A stretch of DNA of 64,000 bases. Source: Spirosoma oryzae. Lineage in GTDB: Bacteria > Bacteroidota > Bacteroidia > Cytophagales > Spirosomataceae. Location of the stretch: assembly GCF_003002825.1 (NCBI RefSeq), contig NZ_PVTE01000008.1, positions 186,001 to 250,000 of the forward strand, written 5' to 3'. Under the pieces are notes generated by a model. That model was not told the DNA's origin and did no database searches. It saw only the letters and a program-made list of their open reading frames with translations. A program made the position numbers and the translations under genes. Each line of letters starts with the position of its first letter. Position 1 is the first letter of the stretch. This document shows, in pieces, positions 13,291-22,329 of this stretch.

Positions 13291-14016
13291 ATGAAACAGA
13301 TTATAGCAGAAATAACTAATTTTACACAAGGGTCTAGTCTCCTTCAAAGAGACATTCAGGCAAGTAGTTCCGTTAAAATGGTATTTATTTTAAAAGCATT
13401 CCTACTACTCTTATTGATTAAGCTATTAGTAGGTTCGACATGTGTAATTCTTAGTAAATACGGGTTTATTAATTCTGTAAAAAATGGCGATAACTTAACA
13501 AGTTGGTTATCAGAGGTATCTACTATCAGGTTTTTCGTAGAAGTAGTCATACTCGCTCCATTACTAGAAGAGTTTTGTTTCAGAGGCATTACCCAATCGA
13601 ATAGTACTGTATTAATTTACTCTTCTATAACTTTTCTATATCTTTTTTCCTGTAGATTAAATGGAGTCAATTTTTACGAATTTCATTTAAAATCAATACT
13701 AATACTGTTAGTAAGCGTGACACTATGCATCATTTTTAAAGATGAAATTATAAGCACATTCTTAACGATTAACGCATCTACAATTTCAAGAATCTTCTTA
13801 GTTTATCTCAGTTCTATATTCTTTGCGCTATGGCACTACAATAACTACAATTTTGCAAATGTCAATTTTCAAACTAAAGTACTTACCTTGTTACCGCATT
13901 TCTTATCCGGTCTCATTTTCAGCTGGTTTGCCATAAAGTATGGAATAAAGTGGAGTTTATCTGCACATATATTTAATAACTTTATAGCTGTTATAATTAC
14001 GTTAATTATAGCATAA
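13291..14016 (+). CDS. CPBP-family intramembrane endopeptidase
   Basis: 241 residues, AT-rich, mostly hydrophobic helices. All CPBP (Abi/Rce1-like) motifs are present: APLLEEFCFRG (EE-x-x-x-R), FALWHYNN (F-x-x-x-H) and HIFNNF (H-x-x-x-N). Such proteases act within the membrane. In bacteriocin clusters relatives serve as self-immunity proteins (the PlnI/SkkI type) or process peptides. Its place between the peptide array and the export genes supports one of these roles, without deciding which. Confidence 0.85.
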   Translation: MKQIIAEITNFTQGSSLLQRDIQASSSVKMVFILKAFLLLLLIKLLVGSTCVILSKYGFINSVKNGDNLTSWLSEVSTIRFFVEVVILAPLLEEFCFRGITQSNSTVLIYSSITFLYLFSCRLNGVNFYEFHLKSILILLVSVTLCIIFKDEIISTFLTINASTISRIFLVYLSSIFFALWHYNNYNFANVNFQTKVLTLLPHFLSGLIFSWFAIKYGIKWSLSAHIFNNFIAVIITLIIA

Positions 14017-14091
14017 TAACCTATTTTATTCGTTCATCAAAAACCAATAAAATCACCATACAAATTATTACCTTTTAAACAATCACTTAAT

Positions 14092-14445
14092 ATGAAAGCG
14101 AGAATTTTAGTTACACTAGTTTTTGTAATCATTGTTCAAATAATTACCATTGAAACATCAAAAGCTCAGGCATTTTCTACTGAAAATGAGATAGCCAGAA
14201 ACAAAATCATATTGACTTACGATAACGATAATTTATATCGCTCCGATTCTACTGTAACGCTGAAGCAGGCAAAAACGGGTCGGCTGTTTCTCATGCTAAC
14301 GTTACCGCTAATTGCCGGATCAATATTAGCCAACCAAAATAATCAAAAAGGGCTAGCAGTCGGGCTGGCTTCTGGAGCGATAGCTACCTCCGGCTTTTCT
14401 CTGTATCTATCGCTAAAATCCAACAGCCACAAGAATAAAAAATAG
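14092..14445 (+). CDS. Small secreted/membrane protein of unknown function
   Basis: 117 residues. A signal peptide (ILVTLVFVIIVQIITIETSK, cut near AQA), a short polar stretch, then two hydrophobic segments (LFLMLTLPLIAGSILA and GLAVGLASGAIATSGFSLYL) and a Lys-rich end. No family recognised. Its TAG stop overlaps the earliest possible start of the next gene. Confidence 0.6.
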   Translation: MKARILVTLVFVIIVQIITIETSKAQAFSTENEIARNKIILTYDNDNLYRSDSTVTLKQAKTGRLFLMLTLPLIAGSILANQNNQKGLAVGLASGAIATSGFSLYLSLKSNSHKNKK

Positions 14446-15110
14446 TGGCTACCCGTGCTGATGAGCGTGATCCATATACATATTCACAGTACTTATCGAT
14501 GACACTATTCTCTTCGAAGTGGCTACTATCTCTCGGAATAAACATGCCGCAACCGCTTACTATGTCCACTGCAAAGGCGCAGCTTTACGGTGGATTGGCC
14601 TTTTTGGTCGGTGCCCCAATACTAGCCTGGCCTTTCTATCAGTTCTGGGGCTTCTCCATGAAAGCCGTCCTTGATTCGGGTGTCAGGCCAATACTAGGGT
14701 TTATTGCAGCCATGTTCGTCGGTATTGTCGCGCATGAACTAATTCATGGGTACACAGCGATCTGGTACGGCGGTATCCGGCGACAGGACGCTAAGTTCGG
14801 TGTACAGTGGCAAACGCTGACGCCATATTTTCACAGCACCGTTCCCCTATCCGTTCAGAAGTACCGATGGGTCGTTGGTATGCCGCTCCTTGTATTGGGG
14901 GCTATCCCCTATCTGGTGGCCCTGGCAACGGGTAATCTCTGGTTAACCGTCTTTGGTATCTTCTTTACGCTGGCGGCATCGGGCGATATGCTGATCCTTT
15001 GGCTCATGCGACACCTGCCCCTTACGGCAAGGGTGCAGGATCACCCCAAAAAGGCAGGTCTGATCGTACTTCCCGACGAGTCGACACATAATCCTGGTAT
15101 CGCTGACTGA
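14445..15110 (+). CDS. DUF3267 putative membrane metalloprotease
   Basis: Up to 221 residues from a GTG at 14445. ATGs at 14499 or 14544 (MPQPLTMSTAKAQLYGG) are more likely starts, giving about 188 residues from 14544. Membrane helices surround HELIHG, the HExxH zinc motif of DUF3267 (a site-2-protease-like fold), followed by a helix pair (LLVLGAIPYLVALATG, TVFGIFFTLAASGDMLILWL); the final GDMLILW Asp is a usual third ligand. The function of the family is unknown. Here it adjoins peptide export genes and is GC-rich again, unlike the CPBP gene before it. Confidence 0.75.
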   Translation: MATRADERDPYTYSQYLSMTLFSSKWLLSLGINMPQPLTMSTAKAQLYGGLAFLVGAPILAWPFYQFWGFSMKAVLDSGVRPILGFIAAMFVGIVAHELIHGYTAIWYGGIRRQDAKFGVQWQTLTPYFHSTVPLSVQKYRWVVGMPLLVLGAIPYLVALATGNLWLTVFGIFFTLAASGDMLILWLMRHLPLTARVQDHPKKAGLIVLPDESTHNPGIAD

Positions 15111-15198
15111 TGCCCACAAACTACATACAGGCCAATGCATCAGGTCGTCCATATCGGGCGACCTTTTGGGTTAGCCGCATAACCTAGTCGGGTAAGTT

Positions 15199-15526
15199 AT
15201 AGAGTACAACGGGCTGTTATTGAGCCGCGCACGGCAGCTGCGGACCTTTGGTATACAAAACCGGCATGCCGGTAGCCAGTATCCCAAACGCCAGAAGCAA
15301 TGCAGAATCAGTTACACCCGCCCACCGTCATTGAGCATACGACGGAGGCTTACCTGCCCCAGGTTACGGTTCGGGGGCAGCTCATCTATTGCTCGGTCGC
15401 GTTCGCCATTATCGCGGCTCTGGTAGCCCTTCCCTTCATTCGTACCGACGTGTCGGTGCAGAGCGCGGGCATCATCCGCCCGGTCGCCGAACGCAACGAC
15501 CTTCGCCCGCTGGTAGCCGGTACGGT
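15199..15526 (+). repeat. Second (intact) copy of the 328-bp duplication
   Basis: Promoter, leader and first codons of the complete hlyD; partner of 12181-12508. Confidence 0.9.
15220..15250 (+). promoter_or_regulatory. Promoter of the export operon
   Basis: TTG (15220-15222), 20 bases, GACCTTTG (15243-15250). Kept in both copies of the duplication although the spacer bases differ, which supports it as functional. Confidence 0.6.
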
Positions 15527-16478
15527 CGCGCAGGTGCTGGTACGCGACAATCAGCCGGTCAGGCGGGGGCAACCCATGATCCGGCTGCAAACGGACGTAC
15601 TCGACACCAAACTGCGGCTCAACCGTTCGCAGCAGGCAGAGAAACTGCTTAACATTCACGATCTCGATCGACTCGTCCGGGCGACGCGTCACGACCTGCT
15701 GACTATCGCTGGACTGCAATCGCCCCTGATCCGGCAGCAGTATGAGCAATTTCGGTTTTTGCTGACGGAGAATGTGCAGACGCAGGAAAAGCGGAAGCAC
15801 GAACTCGACGTCACGCAACAGCTCTATCAGGACAAAGTACTGGCGCGGCAGGAATTTGAAGACAAGGAGTTTGCGCACAAAACGGTTGTCGCGCAGTATG
15901 CCGCGCAGGTGGAGCGGCAGGTAAGCGACTGGCAGGCGAACCTGACGCAGCATCAGCTTGCCCTCGATGAGTTACGGGCGCAGGAACGGCAGCTCCTGAA
16001 CGAACGCGACCTGCACACGATCAAAGCGCCCGTCGATGGAACGGTGAGTCAACTGGCGGGCCGCTATCCGGGCAGCTATGTACAGCCGGGCGAGGTGCTG
16101 GGTGTGATCTCACCGGATTCCAACCTGCTGGTCGAGTGCTACGTCTCGCCCAAAGACATTGGCCTGCTGCGCCCCGGCATGACCGCCCGGATGCAGGTCG
16201 ACGCCTTCGACTACAACCAGTGGGGGCTGGTACAAGCCAAAGTCGCCGAAGTATCCAATGATGTCGTCGTCGTCAACGAACAGCCGGTCTTTAAAGTCCG
16301 CTGTCAGCTGGCGCGGAACTTTCTGACGCTGAAAGAAGGCTACAAAGGCTACCTGAAAAAAGGCATGACGCTGCGGGCCCGGTTCGTCGTTACCGAACGC
16401 AGCCTGTTCGACCTTCTCTACGACAACGCCGACGACTGGCTCAACCCCACACAGTCGCATACGCTGGCAAAAAACTAA
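15300..16478 (+). CDS. HlyD-family periplasmic adaptor of peptide exporter
   Basis: 392 residues. Short cytoplasmic start, one membrane helix (LIYCSVAFAIIAALVALPFI, about 29-48), lipoyl half-domain (VAGTVAQVLVRDNQPVRRGQ), a long coiled-coil hairpin rich in Gln/Glu, the second lipoyl half (IKAPVDGTVSQLAGRYPGSY) and a beta-barrel (LRPGMTARMQVDAFDYNQWG). It links the inner-membrane C39 ABC transporter (16601-18862) to the TolC-like protein (18859-20325). The N-terminus is duplicated at 12282. A gap of 122 bases with a repeat element separates it from the transporter gene. Confidence 0.93.
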   Translation: MQNQLHPPTVIEHTTEAYLPQVTVRGQLIYCSVAFAIIAALVALPFIRTDVSVQSAGIIRPVAERNDLRPLVAGTVAQVLVRDNQPVRRGQPMIRLQTDVLDTKLRLNRSQQAEKLLNIHDLDRLVRATRHDLLTIAGLQSPLIRQQYEQFRFLLTENVQTQEKRKHELDVTQQLYQDKVLARQEFEDKEFAHKTVVAQYAAQVERQVSDWQANLTQHQLALDELRAQERQLLNERDLHTIKAPVDGTVSQLAGRYPGSYVQPGEVLGVISPDSNLLVECYVSPKDIGLLRPGMTARMQVDAFDYNQWGLVQAKVAEVSNDVVVVNEQPVFKVRCQLARNFLTLKEGYKGYLKKGMTLRARFVVTERSLFDLLYDNADDWLNPTQSHTLAKN

Positions 16479-16492
16479 ACGTATCTCCCGGT

Positions 16493-16590
16493 CTAGGGTA
16501 TACGGTTTTCAGCTCACGGTAGCCATCATATAGCATCCGTCGACGAGCATATCCGTAAACCGTATACCGAAAACTGAACACCAACATTTC
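16493..16590. repeat. Dispersed GTATACGGTTTTCAG-type element
   Basis: GTATACGGTTTTCAGCTCACGG and, near the end, an inverted, imperfect partner (CCGTATACCGAAAACTG). Related elements are at 22330-22466 and 26935-26975. Sits between hlyD and the transporter gene. Confidence 0.45.
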
Positions 16591-16600
16591 CTCCCTCACC

Positions 16601-18862
16601 ATGGCCAACCATACGATTATCAAACAGCACGATATTACCGATTGCGGGGCGGCTTGCCTGGCGTCGATATCGGCTCACTATAAGTTGATGATGCCCATTG
16701 CCCGCATCCGGCAAATGGCGTCGACCGATCAGAAAGGCACCAACGTACTCGGCATGATCGAAGCCGCTACCCGCTTGGGCTTTCAGGCAAAGGGGGTACG
16801 GGGTACGTTCGAAAGCCTGACCAAGATTCCCAAACCGGCTATTGCTCACGTCGTCGTCAAGGAAGTGCTGCACCATTTTGTGGTCATTTACGACGTCACC
16901 GACAAGCACATCGTCGTGATGGACCCCGGACCGGGCAAACTCATCAAACACACGCACGAAGAGTTCAAGAAAATCTGGACGGGCGTGCTGATTCTGCTCC
17001 TGCCCGACGAGCAGTTCGAAGCGGGCAACGAAAAAGTGTCGGCCATGCAGCGGTTCTGGCAACTGATCCGGCCACACCGCAGCGTGATGATACAGGCCCT
17101 GTTCGGCGCGCTGATTTACACCGTACTCGGCCTGTCGACGTCGATTTACGTGCAGAAAATCGTCGACAACGTGATCGTGGAAGGCAACCGAAACCTGCTC
17201 AATCTGCTCAGCGTCGTCATGATTCTGATTCTGGCTTTGCAGCTGTTTATCGGTACGCTCAAAAGCATGTTCGCGCTCAAGACCGGGCAACAGATCGACG
17301 CGCGGCTGATTCTGGGGTATTACAAACACCTGATGAAACTGCCGCAACAGTTCTTCGATACCATGCGCGTTGGGGAGATCATCTCGCGGATCAACGACGC
17401 CGTCAAGATTCGGGCGTTCATCAACGATGCCGCTACCAGCTTGGTTGTCAACGTATTCATTGTCCTGTTTTCGTTCGGCATGATGTTTACCTACGACTGG
17501 AAACTGGCGCTGATTATGCTGGCCGTCATTCCGTTCTACGCGGGTATCTACGTTGTCGTCAACCGGCTGAACAAGAAGCACCAGCGGACGCTGATGGAAG
17601 ACGCGGCCGAACTGGAATCGCAACTGGTCGAGTCGCTCAACGCCATGGGTACGATCAAGCGATTCGGTCTGGAGTCGTTCGCCAACATTAAAACGGAGAC
17701 GCGTTTCGTCAAATTACTGAAAACCATTTTCACCTCGGCCCGCAACTCGGTATGGTCGGGTAACGCGACGGAGATTGTGTCGCGGCTGTTTACGATTATC
17801 CTGTTGTGGGTCGGCGCGGGCTTTGTCATCGACAATCAGATCACGCCCGGCGAACTGCTGTCGTTCTACGCACTGATCGGCTACTTCACCGGCCCGGCCA
17901 GTCAGCTGATCGGCGCAAACCGTACCGTACAGGACGCGCTGATTGCCGCCGACCGTCTGTTCGAGATCATGGACCTGGAGCGGGAAGCCACCGAGAACAA
18001 GATCGAGCTACAACCGGAGATGCTGGGCGACATCCGCTTCACCGACGTGTCGTTTCGCTACGGCACCCGTACCCAGGTATTCGACAAGCTGACGCTGGTC
18101 GTACCGCAGGGCAAGATTACGGCCGTTGTGGGTGAAAGCGGCTCGGGCAAATCGACCATGCTGTCGCTGCTGCAAAACATTTATCCGCTGCAACATGGCA
18201 GTATTCACATCGGCGATTACGACATCAAACACATCAGCAACGACAGCATCCGCCGGCGGGTAAGCGTGGTCCCGCAGAAAATCGACCTGTTTGCGGGTAA
18301 TGTCATCGACAACATCGCCGTGGGCGACTACCAGCCGAACATGCAGCGTATCATATCCATCTGCCAGCGACTCGGCATCACCGATTTTATTGAGAAACTG
18401 CCCAACGGTTTTCATACGTACCTCGGTGAAAACGGAGCCAGTTTATCGGGGGGGCAGAAGCAGCGAATTGCCATTGCCCGCGCCCTATACCAGAATCCTG
18501 ACGTGCTGATTCTGGACGAAGCGACCTCCTCGCTCGACTCCGTTTCGGAGCAGTGTGTGCAGGAAACCATTCGCCACCTGCGCGAACACAACAAGACGGT
18601 AATTCTGATTGCGCACCGGCTCAGCACGGTGATGCACGCCGACAAAATCGTCGTAATCGAGCAGGGTAAACTTATCGAAGAAGGTACCCATACGGAGCTG
18701 CTGATGCGGGAAGGCGCGTATTACAAGCTGTGGGCGTCGCAGATGCCGCTAACCATTTCAGCACACCCGGCAACGACACTTAACCTGATGCAGATCAGCG
18801 CCAACGGCGATCAGTCGGCGGCTTCCGAATCGGCTATCACACCAGCCACCCTGACCGTATGA
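16601..18862 (+). CDS. Peptidase-containing ABC transporter (C39, PCAT)
   Basis: 753 residues. N-terminal C39 peptidase (about 1-135) with C15 in DITDCGAACL, the His of LHHFVVIYDV (92) and D108 in MDPGPG. Then a six-helix ABC exporter membrane domain (about 150-440) and a nucleotide-binding domain with Walker A GESGSGKST (about 511), signature LSGGQKQR (about 616) and Walker B VLILDEATSSLD. Such proteins cut leaders after a double glycine and export the peptide. The seven peptides at 9747-11799 and the one at 1426 carry that site; the LanA peptide does not. The stop overlaps the start of the next gene by 4 bases (ATGA), so the two are translationally coupled. Confidence 0.96.
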   Translation: MANHTIIKQHDITDCGAACLASISAHYKLMMPIARIRQMASTDQKGTNVLGMIEAATRLGFQAKGVRGTFESLTKIPKPAIAHVVVKEVLHHFVVIYDVTDKHIVVMDPGPGKLIKHTHEEFKKIWTGVLILLLPDEQFEAGNEKVSAMQRFWQLIRPHRSVMIQALFGALIYTVLGLSTSIYVQKIVDNVIVEGNRNLLNLLSVVMILILALQLFIGTLKSMFALKTGQQIDARLILGYYKHLMKLPQQFFDTMRVGEIISRINDAVKIRAFINDAATSLVVNVFIVLFSFGMMFTYDWKLALIMLAVIPFYAGIYVVVNRLNKKHQRTLMEDAAELESQLVESLNAMGTIKRFGLESFANIKTETRFVKLLKTIFTSARNSVWSGNATEIVSRLFTIILLWVGAGFVIDNQITPGELLSFYALIGYFTGPASQLIGANRTVQDALIAADRLFEIMDLEREATENKIELQPEMLGDIRFTDVSFRYGTRTQVFDKLTLVVPQGKITAVVGESGSGKSTMLSLLQNIYPLQHGSIHIGDYDIKHISNDSIRRRVSVVPQKIDLFAGNVIDNIAVGDYQPNMQRIISICQRLGITDFIEKLPNGFHTYLGENGASLSGGQKQRIAIARALYQNPDVLILDEATSSLDSVSEQCVQETIRHLREHNKTVILIAHRLSTVMHADKIVVIEQGKLIEEGTHTELLMREGAYYKLWASQMPLTISAHPATTLNLMQISANGDQSAASESAITPATLTV

Positions 18863-20325
18863 ACCGCTTCCTCTACACCGCACTGCTGACGGGCTGGCTT
18901 GGATCAGCTTACGCGCAGCCGCTCCACACAGCCGGACAAGTTCCTGCCACAGACGAGCCTATTTCCGTCACAATGACGCTTGACCAATGCATCGCGCTGG
19001 CGATCGATAACCAGCCATCGATCCGGCAGGCGCAGCTTCAGCAACAACTGGCCGACAACACCGTCGAGCAGACACGCAAGAGCCAATTGCCGGTTGTGTC
19101 GGCGTTCACCAACCAGGGACAGAATTTTGGCCGCAACGTCGATCCGTACACCAATTCGATCACCAATTCGCAGATTGCCACCAGCACCCTGGGCGTCGGT
19201 GCCAGTTGGACGGTGTTCAACGGTTTTCAGCTAAAAAATACGCTTGCTCAACAAAACCTGACGGCTCAGGCCAGTCAGTTTGAGCTGGCAGCCACCAAAA
19301 ATGCGGTGACGTTCAACGTGTTGCTGGCATATCTACAGGTCCTGACGGCGCAGGACCTCGACCGGGCCAGTATGATGCAGGTACAGGTCTCGCAGGCTCT
19401 GGTTGACCGCACCGAAAAGCTGGTGAAGGCCGGCACGACTGCCCCGTACAACCTGTATGACGCCCGGAGTCAACTGGCTAATGACCAGATTCAGCACGTA
19501 CAAACCGAAACGAACCGTAAGACAGCCCTGCTGACATTACTTCAGTTGCTGAACCTGCCCGCCACGACCCAGTTGGTACTCGATCATATCAATGATCCCA
19601 GTACGGTAACGCCCCCAAGCCCTGGCAATGCCTATCAGGTATACAGTCAGGCCCAGACGTTTATGCCCGATGTGTTAGCCGCCAACTTGCGTACGAAGGC
19701 CAGTCAGCTTGGCCTCAAACTGGCAAAAGGATTAGCTTACCCGAGCGTCACGCTGAATGCCAGTTGGGGAACCTCCTACTCCAGTGCCGCCCGACGCAGT
19801 GTCATGACCGGCGATATGGTCGAGCAAACAACGACGGGCTTTGTCGACGTATCCGGGCAATCGTATCCGGTACGGGTGCTGACGCCCGTAACCGGCGCGG
19901 AGGACATCGCTTATTTCCAGCAGCTGACCAATAATCAGTACAAAAGCCTGACGCTGAGTATCCGTATTCCGATTCTCAACGGCTTTCAGGTTCGCTACCG
20001 CACGACCAACGCCCGCCTGCAACAGCAGCTCGCGGAATCGCAGGCCGAAAGTACCCGGCGGAATCTGCGACAAACCATCGATCAGTCGGTGACGCAGCAA
20101 CAAAACGCCTACGATCGGTACACAGCCCTGTCGGCTCAGGTCACCACACTGACGCAATCATTTCAGGCGGCTGAAGCCCGGTACAACGCCGGTCTGCTCC
20201 CCGCCGTCGATTACAACCTGGCGAAAAGTAACCTCGACAAGGCAACCATCAGTCTGATTCAGGCGCGTTACGAACGTATCCTGCGCGACAGGATCGTTCA
20301 CTTCTACCAAAGTGGCGCGCTATGA
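18859..20325 (+). CDS. TolC-like outer-membrane efflux protein
   Basis: 488 residues. Signal peptide ending SAYAQ, then the OEP double repeat (MTLDQCIALAIDNQPSIRQA at the start of repeat one; long helices with many Gln/Ala; ARYNAGLLPAVDYNLAKSNL near the end). It forms the outer-membrane channel for the HlyD/ABC pair, making a complete type I export line. It starts with ATGA overlap to the transporter gene. Confidence 0.93.
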   Translation: MNRFLYTALLTGWLGSAYAQPLHTAGQVPATDEPISVTMTLDQCIALAIDNQPSIRQAQLQQQLADNTVEQTRKSQLPVVSAFTNQGQNFGRNVDPYTNSITNSQIATSTLGVGASWTVFNGFQLKNTLAQQNLTAQASQFELAATKNAVTFNVLLAYLQVLTAQDLDRASMMQVQVSQALVDRTEKLVKAGTTAPYNLYDARSQLANDQIQHVQTETNRKTALLTLLQLLNLPATTQLVLDHINDPSTVTPPSPGNAYQVYSQAQTFMPDVLAANLRTKASQLGLKLAKGLAYPSVTLNASWGTSYSSAARRSVMTGDMVEQTTTGFVDVSGQSYPVRVLTPVTGAEDIAYFQQLTNNQYKSLTLSIRIPILNGFQVRYRTTNARLQQQLAESQAESTRRNLRQTIDQSVTQQQNAYDRYTALSAQVTTLTQSFQAAEARYNAGLLPAVDYNLAKSNLDKATISLIQARYERILRDRIVHFYQSGAL

Positions 20326-20463
20326 TTTTTCAACACAGCGTACACAAAGGTTTCGCCATTCCTGGCCAGTGAGCAGCAGTAAGAACGCGGGAAACTGAAT
20401 ACAACCTTTGTGTTCCCTGTGCCTCTGCGTTGAAAAAATAATCGCGCTACCTTTATCCCCATT

Positions 20464-20796
20464 ATGGCTGAACAGCACGATTATTTTGAGGATGTGTATC
20501 AGGTTGTCCGACAGGTGCCCCACGGGCGCGTGACAACTTACGGCGCAATTGCCCGCTATCTGAGCCTGCGGGCGGGAGCGCGGATGGTCGGCTGGGCCAT
20601 GAACAGTTCGCACGGCCACAACGTACCCGCCCATCGGGTTGTCAACAGTGCGGGGGTTCTGTCGGGTAAGCACTTCTTCGGCGGCCCAACCATCATGCAG
20701 CAGCTACTTGAAGACGAAGGCGTACAAATCGTCGACGACCGCGTTGTCGACTTCCAGACCAAACTGTGGGACCCGTCGGTTGAACTGGCGCTGTAA
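20464..20796 (+). CDS. Alkyltransferase-like (ATL) DNA repair protein
   Basis: 110 residues, one MGMT DNA-binding domain: YQVVRQVPHGRVTTYGAIAR, RMVGWAMNSS, then VPAHRVVNSAG. In true O6-alkylguanine transferases this motif is PCHR; here the acceptor Cys is Ala, as in ATL proteins (Atl1/YbaZ, usually PWHR). It should bind alkylated guanine and flag it for nucleotide excision repair rather than remove the alkyl group. A TACCTTTA box at 20448 may be its -7 element. Confidence 0.88.
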   Translation: MAEQHDYFEDVYQVVRQVPHGRVTTYGAIARYLSLRAGARMVGWAMNSSHGHNVPAHRVVNSAGVLSGKHFFGGPTIMQQLLEDEGVQIVDDRVVDFQTKLWDPSVELAL

Positions 20797-20810
20797 TTTT
20801 TCAAAGCTTC

Positions 20811-20896
20811 TGTCATCCCGACGCCAGGAGGGATCTTCTGTAACAGGCGATATTTTCAGCTAATCACCGAAGATCCCTCCTGGCGTCGGGATGACA
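20811..20896. repeat. Perfect inverted repeat, TGTCATCCCGACG family
   Basis: 28-bp arms (20811-20838 and 20869-20896), fully complementary, with a 30-base spacer. It lies between convergent genes, where it may also end transcription both ways. Dispersed elements with this sequence occur, from memory, in many Cytophagales genomes. Confidence 0.85.
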
Positions 20897-20901
20897 AAAA
20901 T

Positions 20902-22323
20902 CTACGCCAGCAGCGATTTTTTCTCGTTATACAGCTTCCAGACCAGTTCGCCGAACAGCGTATTGGCCCAGGCAAACCACTTGCGGGTAAACTTCGTCGG
21001 GTCGTTTTTGTGGAACGACTCGTGCATGAAGCCCGTGTTGGCATGGCAACGCTGAAGCATGTTCAGGCAGGTTTTAATTTCGCGATCGTCAGTGCTCGTC
21101 AGGGCGCGCAGGATGATGCTCATCGGCCAGATCATGTCCATACCCGCGTGCGGTCCGCCGATGCCTTCGCCCGCCGTTCCTTTGAAGAAAAACGGATTTT
21201 CTGCGCTCAACACGTACCGGCGTGTATTCTGGTAAATCGGGTCACTGACCGGCACTGAACCCAGATACGGCATCGCCAGCAGACTCGGCACGTTGGCGTC
21301 GTCCATCAGGTTATAACTGCCGAAACCGTTCACCTCGTAGGCGTAGATTTTGCCGAACTGCGGATGCGTTACAATGGCATGCGCTTTCAAAGCCGCTTCG
21401 ACTTCGCTAGCCAACGACGTACAGGCGTCGGCAGCGGCTTTGTCCTTGTGAATGGCCTGAAGCATCTCAGCCGCCTGCCGCAGCGACACGACCGCAAAGA
21501 AGTTTGACGGAACCAGATACGGGTAAATCGTCGCGTCGTCGCTGGGGCGGAACATCGAGCAGATCAGTCCGTTGGGTTTAGCCGGGTAGCCGTAGCCACC
21601 CAGCGGCACGCCATCGGTTGCCCAGGTCGTCCGTCGTTCGAACTTGTACGGCCCATGCCCGTTTTTACGCTGCTGCTCACGGAACGTTTTGACGGTCAGC
21701 GCAACAGACTCCCGCCAGTCCTGATCGAAGGGCGTGGTATCGCCGGTACGCTTCCAGTATTGGTACGCCAGACGAACGGGGTAGCACAGACTGTCGATCT
21801 CCCACTTACGTTCGTGCAAACCGGGCTGCATGTCGGTTACGTCGTCTTTCCACTCGCTGACCTTGCTGGCATCCTTGTAAAACGCGTTGGCGTACGGATC
21901 TTTCCGGATGCACTGCACCTGCCGGTTGATCACCCCCGCGATCAGTTGCCGCAGTTTATCGTCGGTCTTGATCAGCGACAGATAGGGCGTTACCTGTGCC
22001 GTTGAATCGCGCAGCCACATCGCGTCGATATCGCCGGTGATAACATAGGTATCGGGCTTCCCGTTAGCGGTTGAAAAGTCGACGGTCGTATCGAGTGTAT
22101 TCGGAAAACAGTTGCCAAACAGCCAGGCCAGTTCAGGATTTATCTTGCTTTGACTGACAGTCTGAATCGCCTTCTCCACGGCCGGACTCGTGAAGTTGCG
22201 GTCTTTCTCAGCCACGCGCACGACGGGAAAATCGGCACCGCCAGCGGCAAGGCTAAACGCCGGTCGGGCCAATACGCCAGCGGTTGCCAGCGAACTCTGT
22301 TGTATAAAATGACGACGGTTCAT
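20902..22323 (-). CDS. GH125 exo-alpha-1,6-mannosidase-like protein
   Basis: 473 residues. Tat-like signal (MNRRHFIQQSSLATAGVLA), then a GH125 (metal-independent alpha-mannosidase) domain over the whole length: DIDAMWLRDSTAQVTPYL, HERKWEIDSLCYPVRLAYQY, GVPLGGYGYPAKPNGLICSM, and GTAGEGIGGPHAGMDMIWPM. It likely trims alpha-mannose residues from glycans in the periplasm or outside. No other glycan genes lie next to it. Confidence 0.9.
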   Translation of the reverse strand: MNRRHFIQQSSLATAGVLARPAFSLAAGGADFPVVRVAEKDRNFTSPAVEKAIQTVSQSKINPELAWLFGNCFPNTLDTTVDFSTANGKPDTYVITGDIDAMWLRDSTAQVTPYLSLIKTDDKLRQLIAGVINRQVQCIRKDPYANAFYKDASKVSEWKDDVTDMQPGLHERKWEIDSLCYPVRLAYQYWKRTGDTTPFDQDWRESVALTVKTFREQQRKNGHGPYKFERRTTWATDGVPLGGYGYPAKPNGLICSMFRPSDDATIYPYLVPSNFFAVVSLRQAAEMLQAIHKDKAAADACTSLASEVEAALKAHAIVTHPQFGKIYAYEVNGFGSYNLMDDANVPSLLAMPYLGSVPVSDPIYQNTRRYVLSAENPFFFKGTAGEGIGGPHAGMDMIWPMSIILRALTSTDDREIKTCLNMLQRCHANTGFMHESFHKNDPTKFTRKWFAWANTLFGELVWKLYNEKKSLLA

Positions 22324-22329
22324 ATCAGG

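Noticed and set aside
16526-17623. 365-codon minus-strand frame opposite the C39 transporter
   Set aside because: Rich in His/Asp/Val/Gln as expected for an antisense shadow; the sense strand has all ABC and C39 motifs.
9165-20325. LanC cyclase or ATP-grasp/graspetide enzyme in the peptide island
   Set aside because: No frame of suitable length or motif is present in any strand; the island has only LanB as modifying enzyme.
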